Positions 23,870-27,362 of a stretch of 27,362 nucleotides of DNA are shown here, in pieces. The notes beneath the pieces were generated by a model. The model was not told the origin of the DNA, made no database searches, and saw only the letters and a program-made list of their open reading frames with translations. The position numbers were made by a program, and so were the translations under genes. The stretch is from Paenibacillus sp. oral taxon 786 str. D14 (GTDB lineage Bacteria; Bacillota; Bacilli; Paenibacillales; Paenibacillaceae): positions 1-27,362 of the forward strand of contig NZ_GG695983.1 in the NCBI RefSeq assembly GCF_000159955.1, written 5' to 3'. How positions within the stretch are numbered: the stretch's first letter is position 1; every line of letters begins with the position of its first letter.

Positions 23870-24409
23870 GTGGCCAAAATTTTAGATCGAATTTTGATGT
23901 TTATTTACAGCTTAAGCATTGCCATCCTATCCGTATTCGTTATTCTCGTGCTCACGGACGCCGTTCCTCTGGAATTGAAGGTCCTGGAGCAGCAACCGAT
24001 CTATATCGGCACTTGGGTAGCGGCAATCCTGCTGCTCTTGATCAGCATTCGTGTGTTTTACATATCCGTCAGCAGAGACCGCAGCTCGGCGACCTCGATT
24101 GACCAACGCAATGAATACGGCGATATCCAGATCTCGGTGGACACCATCGAGAACTTGGCTTACAAAGCCGCTTCCCGCGTGCGTGGCATCAAGGAAGTGA
24201 AGACGCGGATTCGGATTACGGAATCCGGACTTGAAATCGTTGTGCGTGCGCTTGTGGACGGGGAGACGTCGATCCCTGCGTTGACGGAAGAAGTTCAGAA
24301 ACAAGTCCATGACCGCGTCGAGGAAATTACCGGGATTCCTGTTTCCTACGTATCGGTGTACATTGCCAATCTGGTTCATTCCCCGGTTCTCAAAGGCCGG
24401 GTTGAATAG
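23870..24409 (+). CDS. amaP: alkaline shock response membrane anchor protein AmaP
   Basis: Membrane protein that, in Staphylococcus aureus, anchors Asp23 at the membrane. 179 aa: two N-terminal helices (about residues 8-27 and 46-66) and a C-terminal Asp23-like domain (about 85-175) with DIQISVDTIENLAYKAASRV and VSYVSVYIANLVH. GTG start, SD AAGGAGG at a good distance. Its neighbours, YqhY (an Asp23 protein) before it and a DUF2273 protein after it, complete the typical three-part set. B. subtilis lacks amaP at this place. Confidence 0.88.
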   Translation: MAKILDRILMFIYSLSIAILSVFVILVLTDAVPLELKVLEQQPIYIGTWVAAILLLLISIRVFYISVSRDRSSATSIDQRNEYGDIQISVDTIENLAYKAASRVRGIKEVKTRIRITESGLEIVVRALVDGETSIPALTEEVQKQVHDRVEEITGIPVSYVSVYIANLVHSPVLKGRVE

Positions 24410-24423
24410 GGGTGAGCAGCGGG

Positions 24424-24657
24424 GTGTTCTGGAAACAATTGTGGGAGAGTCACAAAGGACGCCTGCTCGGGATAGCGGCGGCCGTGTTTTTATGCCCGAT
24501 CTATCTGTTTTTCGGATTCTGGAATATGTTGTTCTGCGCCTTGCTGCTATTTATCGGGTATACGATTGGTAAGCAGAAGGACTTGGAGGGAGGCCCGCTC
24601 TTACCTTGGGGCACGATTTGGGAATGGCTGTCCACGCGTTGGCGTCCCTTTAAATGA
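24424..24657 (+). CDS. DUF2273 small membrane protein
   Basis: 77-residue membrane protein of the DUF2273 family, usually found beside amaP and asp23. Two close hydrophobic segments (about residues 13-28 and 32-48) include the family stretch PIYLFFGFWNML and IGYTIGKQKD. Function unknown; it is presumed part of the membrane anchor of the Asp23 complex. A GTG at 24412 is in frame, but the SD AGGGGTGA (24408-24415) fits GTG 24424 better. It lies right after amaP and is surely in the same transcript. Confidence 0.83.
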   Translation: MFWKQLWESHKGRLLGIAAAVFLCPIYLFFGFWNMLFCALLLFIGYTIGKQKDLEGGPLLPWGTIWEWLSTRWRPFK

Positions 24658-24711
24658 GATTTTAATTGGGATTTTGAATTTTGAATTCCTCATTACCGCT
24701 TCCTGTGATAT

Positions 24712-24785
24712 GCTTACTCCGGAAAAGAGCTAGGAACGTGTTCTTGCCCCTTTTGTGGAGTAAGCCTATTACGGGTCTTTTTTTG
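24712..24785 (+). terminator. long stem-loop with distant T-run after DUF2273
   Basis: GCTTACTCC (24712-24720) pairs perfectly with GGAGTAAGC (24757-24765). Inside, AAAAG (24723-24727) pairs with CTTTT (24750-24754), leaving a 22-base loop. A run of seven T's begins 12 bases after the stem (24778). The gap between stem and T's is unlike a standard terminator, so a small structured RNA or a two-stage attenuator is possible. Confidence 0.5.
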
Positions 24786-24841
24786 TGTTAAAGAGAGTCG
24801 TGAATTGTTAAATGTCCGGTGATGTTTGAGCCGGTTTTGGT

Positions 24842-24885
24842 CTATGCTTATGGGTAAGAACTGAAAGATAGGATTTGAAGCATAG
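24842..24885. repeat. inverted repeat upstream of nusB
   Basis: CTATGCTT (24842-24849) and AAGCATAG (24878-24885) are exact reverse complements with 28 bases between them, about 60 bases before nusB. It could be a protein-binding site or an RNA stem in the nusB leader. No clear promoter was found in this 288-base gap. Confidence 0.5.
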
Positions 24886-24945
24886 CAACTTAAAGGTAAG
24901 CCATGATGGAAGAGTAAAGCGTAGAAATTGGTTAGGAGGAAGCAG

Positions 24946-25395
24946 ATGAAACGGCGTTTGGCGAGAGAGATTGCGGTGCAGAGCATGTACCAGATGGAAA
25001 TGAACGAGGTGGACGCGAACGAAGCGGTAACGATGCTGCTGACGGAAGCGATGGAAGAGAACGAAGGTGAGGTCGAGCTGTCGGATGTAGATGCGACACG
25101 GGCTTTCGCGCTGGAGCTGGTCAACGGCACCTGGAGCCGGAAGGATGCGATCGATAGCTTGCTGGAGGATTATTTGAAGGGATGGCAAATCAGCCGCTTG
25201 TCCAAGGTGGACCGGCAGGTGTTGCGTCTGGCAACTTATGAAATGATCTTCCGCGATGACGTGCCGGGGAAAGTCGCTGTAAATGAAGCGATCGAGCTGG
25301 CCAAGCATTTTGGATCCCCGGAATCCGGCAAATTCGTCAACGGCGTACTTGGGAAGATGATTCAAGACATCGATCAATTGAAGAACAAACGATAA
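24946..25395 (+). CDS. nusB: transcription antitermination factor NusB
   Basis: With NusE (S10) binds boxA RNA to prevent premature termination in rRNA operons. 149 aa, all-helical. Landmarks: RRLAREIAVQSMYQMEMN at the N-terminus, LEDYLKGWQISRLSKVDRQVLRLATYE, and VNEAIELAKHFGSPESGKFVNGVLGK near the C-terminus. SD AGGAGG five to seven bases before ATG 24946; an earlier in-frame start at 24928 has none. Followed by folD 42 bases later, an order shared with B. subtilis (nusB-folD-xseA). Confidence 0.95.
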   Translation: MKRRLAREIAVQSMYQMEMNEVDANEAVTMLLTEAMEENEGEVELSDVDATRAFALELVNGTWSRKDAIDSLLEDYLKGWQISRLSKVDRQVLRLATYEMIFRDDVPGKVAVNEAIELAKHFGSPESGKFVNGVLGKMIQDIDQLKNKR

Positions 25396-25437
25396 TTCCA
25401 TTTTCAATTTTAATTTAAGGAAGAGGAGCGGACGAGC

Positions 25438-26295
25438 ATGACAGCACCAATCATTAACGGTAAACAAATTTCGGAGGATATCCGCAAGGATTTGCGCGCA
25501 GAGGTAGAACAGCTGGCGAAGCAAGGCTTTACGCCGGGACTGGCGGTCGTGCTCGTCGGGGAAGATCCGGCTTCGCAGGTATATGTGCGGAACAAGGAGA
25601 AAGCCTGCCATGAGCTGGGCTACTATTCGGAGGTTCATCGCCTCCCGGCGGAAACGCCGCAAGAGGACCTGCTCGCTTTGGTGGACAAGCTGAACCATCA
25701 GGCGAATATCCATGGGATTCTGGTGCAACTGCCGTTGCCCAAGCATATTGATGAGAAAGCGGTCATCGATGCCATTTCGCCGGAGAAAGACGTTGACGGA
25801 TTCCATCCGATGAATGTCGGGAATCTGATGATCGGCGACGACAGCTTGCTGCCGTGTACGCCGGCGGGGGTGATTGAACTCATCAAACGCACAGGCGTGG
25901 AGATCGCCGGGAAGCATGCGGTTGTCATTGGCCGCAGCAACATCGTCGGCAAGCCGGTTTCCTTGCTCCTGCAACGGGAGAACGCCACAGTAACGATGTG
26001 TCATTCGCGTACGGCGAACATGAAAGAGTTGACTCGCCTCGCGGATATTCTTGTGGTTGCAATCGGGCGCGCGAACTTTGTGGATGCTTCTTACGTGAAG
26101 CCAGGCGCCGTGGTCATTGATGTCGGGATGAACCGACTGGTAAACGGCAAGCTGGCCGGGGACGTGGATTTTGAGAACGTTAAAGAGATTTCCGGACCGA
26201 TCACACCCGTACCTGGCGGCGTTGGCCCGATGACGATTACGATGCTGATGCAAAATACGCTGATTGCAGCCAAACGCCTGCAAGGGCTGGCTTAA
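25438..26295 (+). CDS. folD: bifunctional methylenetetrahydrofolate dehydrogenase / cyclohydrolase
   Basis: Interconverts 5,10-methylene-, methenyl- and 10-formyl-tetrahydrofolate, using NADP. 285 aa, normal length. Catalytic Tyr49 and Lys53 in YVRNKEKAC, the region [13 protein letters not shown], the dinucleotide-binding [16 protein letters not shown], and the signature PGGVGPMTI near the end. ATG 25438 with SD GAAGAGGAG. No tetrahydrofolate riboswitch is visible in front of it. The gap behind it holds a large palindrome. Confidence 0.97.
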   Translation: MTAPIINGKQISEDIRKDLRAEVEQLAKQGFTPGLAVVLVGEDPASQVYVRNKEKACHELGYYSEVHRLPAETPQEDLLALVDKLNHQANIHGILVQLPLPKHIDEKAVIDAISPEKDVDGFHPMNVGNLMIGDDSLLPCTPAGVIELIKRTGVEIAGKHAVVIGRSNIVGKPVSLLLQRENATVTMCHSRTANMKELTRLADILVVAIGRANFVDASYVKPGAVVIDVGMNRLVNGKLAGDVDFENVKEISGPITPVPGGVGPMTITMLMQNTLIAAKRLQGLA

Positions 26296-26321
26296 GCTAA
26301 AGTTGTCGAATAACTGGGTTC

Positions 26322-26521
26322 AAATAAGGGAACAAAACGTTCTTATTTCGCTCTGATGATGGCATTTTGGGAAAATAGAGGACTTTTTTGGCCTTATTGC
26401 TGGGCGATAGGTGGAAAACCCCGCATATAGGGGCAACAGCGATAAAATAACGGAAAAAAGTTCCCTTATCTTCATCAGCAGCGACAACGAGAAGCAAATA
26501 AGGGTATACATTGCCCTTATT
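26322..26521. repeat. 200-bp imperfect palindromic intergenic element
   Basis: The left arm (from 26322) and the reverse complement of the right arm (from 26521) both read AATAAGGG, then a second TTATTT, then GATGA, then ATA-GG-ACTTTTTT and TTATT, so the arms of about 90 bp are diverged inverted copies. Each outer end is itself a small palindrome (AATAAGGGAAC/CGTTCTTATT and AATAAGGG/CCCTTATT), and the centre holds CCCC-7 nt-GGGG (26419-26433). There is no coding frame. It resembles a non-autonomous, MITE- or BIME-like repeat. I believe related AATAAGGG repeats occur between genes in Paenibacillus, but cannot verify this here. Confidence 0.7.
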
Positions 26522-26542
26522 CTCGGAAAGGAGGCGGCACCT

Positions 26543-27362
26543 TTGGATCAGCAACGGATTTTGACGGTCAAGGAATTAAACCGCTACATCCGGATGAAGC
26601 TGGAATCGGATCAGGTGCTCACCGACGTCTGGATTCGCGGTGAAATTTCCAATTTCACGCATCATTCCAGCGGGCATATGTATTTCACGCTGAAGGATGC
26701 GGACAGCCGGATCAAAAGCATTATGTTCGCATCGTATAACCAGCGGCTGCCGTTCCGACCTAAAGAAGGCACGCGCGTGATTGCACGCGGTAATGTTTCC
26801 GTCTACGAGCGGGATGGCCAGTATCAATTCTACGTGACGCATATGCAGCCGGACGGCGTAGGCAGCCTGTATCTGGCCTTTGAGCAGCTGAAGCAGAAGC
26901 TCGAAGCGGAGGGCTTGTTCGCGCCGGGACGCAAACGGCCGTTGCCGCGGTTCCCGAAGACGATCGGCGTGGTAACCTCGCCAACCGGAGCGGCGGTCCG
27001 CGACATCTTAACGACGCTGGGGCGGCGTTATCCGCAGGCAGCAGTGATCCTGTACCCCGTGCTTGTCCAGGGCAAGGGGGCAGCGCCGTCGATCGTGAAA
27101 GCGATCCGAACGCTGAACGCGATGGGCGAGGCCGACGTGCTCATCGTCGGCCGCGGCGGCGGCTCGCTCGAGGAGCTGTGGGCGTTCAACGAGGAGCAGG
27201 TCGCGCGGGCGATCTATGAATCGGCGATTCCCGTCATCTCGGCCGTGGGCCATGAGACGGACTTCACTATCGCCGATTTCGTCGCCGACCTGCGAGCTGC
27301 CACGCCCACAGCGGCCGCCGAGCTGGCCGTGCCGCACACGGCCGAGCTGCGCGCGCTCTTGC
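26543..27362 (+). CDS. xseA: exodeoxyribonuclease VII large subunit (partial, runs off the window)
   Basis: Catalytic subunit of ExoVII, which degrades single-stranded DNA to short oligonucleotides. The first 273 codons are present and the 3' part is cut by the window end. The N-terminal OB-fold region ([24 protein letters not shown], then [13 protein letters not shown]) is followed by the nuclease domain with [39 protein letters not shown] and [17 protein letters not shown] start at 26543, eight bases after SD GGAGG (26530-26534). The SD lies just outside the large palindrome. xseB is expected immediately downstream, outside this window. Confidence 0.95.
   Translation, partial: MDQQRILTVKELNRYIRMKLESDQVLTDVWIRGEISNFTHHSSGHMYFTLKDADSRIKSIMFASYNQRLPFRPKEGTRVIARGNVSVYERDGQYQFYVTHMQPDGVGSLYLAFEQLKQKLEAEGLFAPGRKRPLPRFPKTIGVVTSPTGAAVRDILTTLGRRYPQAAVILYPVLVQGKGAAPSIVKAIRTLNAMGEADVLIVGRGGGSLEELWAFNEEQVARAIYESAIPVISAVGHETDFTIADFVADLRAATPTAAAELAVPHTAELRALL

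Noticed and set aside
25396..25437. Tetrahydrofolate riboswitch before folD
   Set aside because: Only 42 bases separate nusB from folD, too few for the aptamer, and no conserved core is seen.
24808..26283. 491-codon open frame on the minus strand across nusB and folD
   Set aside because: Antisense to two well-conserved genes. No recognisable domain; a by-product of codon bias in GC-rich genes.
1..27362. CRISPR arrays, tRNA or rRNA genes, insertion sequences, phage genes, biosynthetic or defence clusters
   Set aside because: None seen: nearly all sequence is accounted for by conserved chromosomal genes and short regulatory gaps.

Overview
The window is a stretch of conserved chromosome from an endospore-forming Firmicute, most likely Paenibacillus or a close relative. 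The basis is a complete spoIIIA operon (AA to AH), strong AGGAGG-type ribosome binding sites, a T-box leader, a moderately GC-rich composition (about 50-55% by eye), and a stalk-domain (copper amine oxidase N-terminal-like) glycosidase of a type common in Paenibacillus. Gene order follows the Bacillus subtilis yqhN-yqiB region almost gene for gene: mntR, yqhO, yqhP, yqhQ, yqhR, aroQ, yqhT, efp, yqhV, spoIIIAA-AH, accB, accC, yqhY, nusB, folD, xseA. The species cannot be fixed from the sequence alone.

Layout. Positions 1-3445 hold a zinc-uptake operon (znuA, znuC, znuB) behind a near-perfect sigma-A promoter that carries a Zur-like operator, with the thiol-disulfide transporter gene ccdA directly behind. 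The manganese regulator gene mntR (3576-4001) ends in a strong terminator. Next come two genes that are extra relative to the B. subtilis order: a secreted stalk-domain/GHL10 protein (4135-5772) and a T-box-controlled prolyl-tRNA synthetase (leader about 5840-6085, gene 6106-7821). Positions 7890-12619 hold the patatin-like yqhO, the leftward pair yqhQ-yqhP, and rightward yqhR, aroQ and an M24 aminopeptidase (yqhT). EF-P (12784-13341) and aspartokinase lysC (13551-14804, also extra relative to B. subtilis) follow, each with its own promoter and terminator. yqhV and the spoIIIA operon fill 14940-21151; the operon has a recognisable sigma-E promoter at 15219-15246. accB-accC (fatty acid synthesis) are followed by an Asp23-type membrane module (yqhY, amaP, DUF2273), then nusB, folD and the start of xseA, which runs off the window.

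How it works together. ZnuABC imports zinc when Zur is unloaded; CcdA feeds reducing power across the membrane and could be co-transcribed with it; MntR senses manganese. SpoIIIAA-AH build the mother-cell part of the channel (feeding tube) into the forespore. AccB/AccC make the biotin carboxylase half of acetyl-CoA carboxylase; YqhY-type proteins have been linked to that activity in B. subtilis. AroQ, LysC, ProS, EF-P, NusB, FolD and XseA are housekeeping enzymes or factors.

I found no clear new multi-gene system. The most useful second looks are the 200-bp imperfect palindrome between folD and xseA, the T-box whose specifier does not read as proline where expected, the internal translation start in lysC, the hairpin-rich gap before nusB, and the AmaP/DUF2273 module attached to accBC-yqhY. 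There is no CRISPR array, tRNA, rRNA, insertion sequence or prophage gene that I can see.
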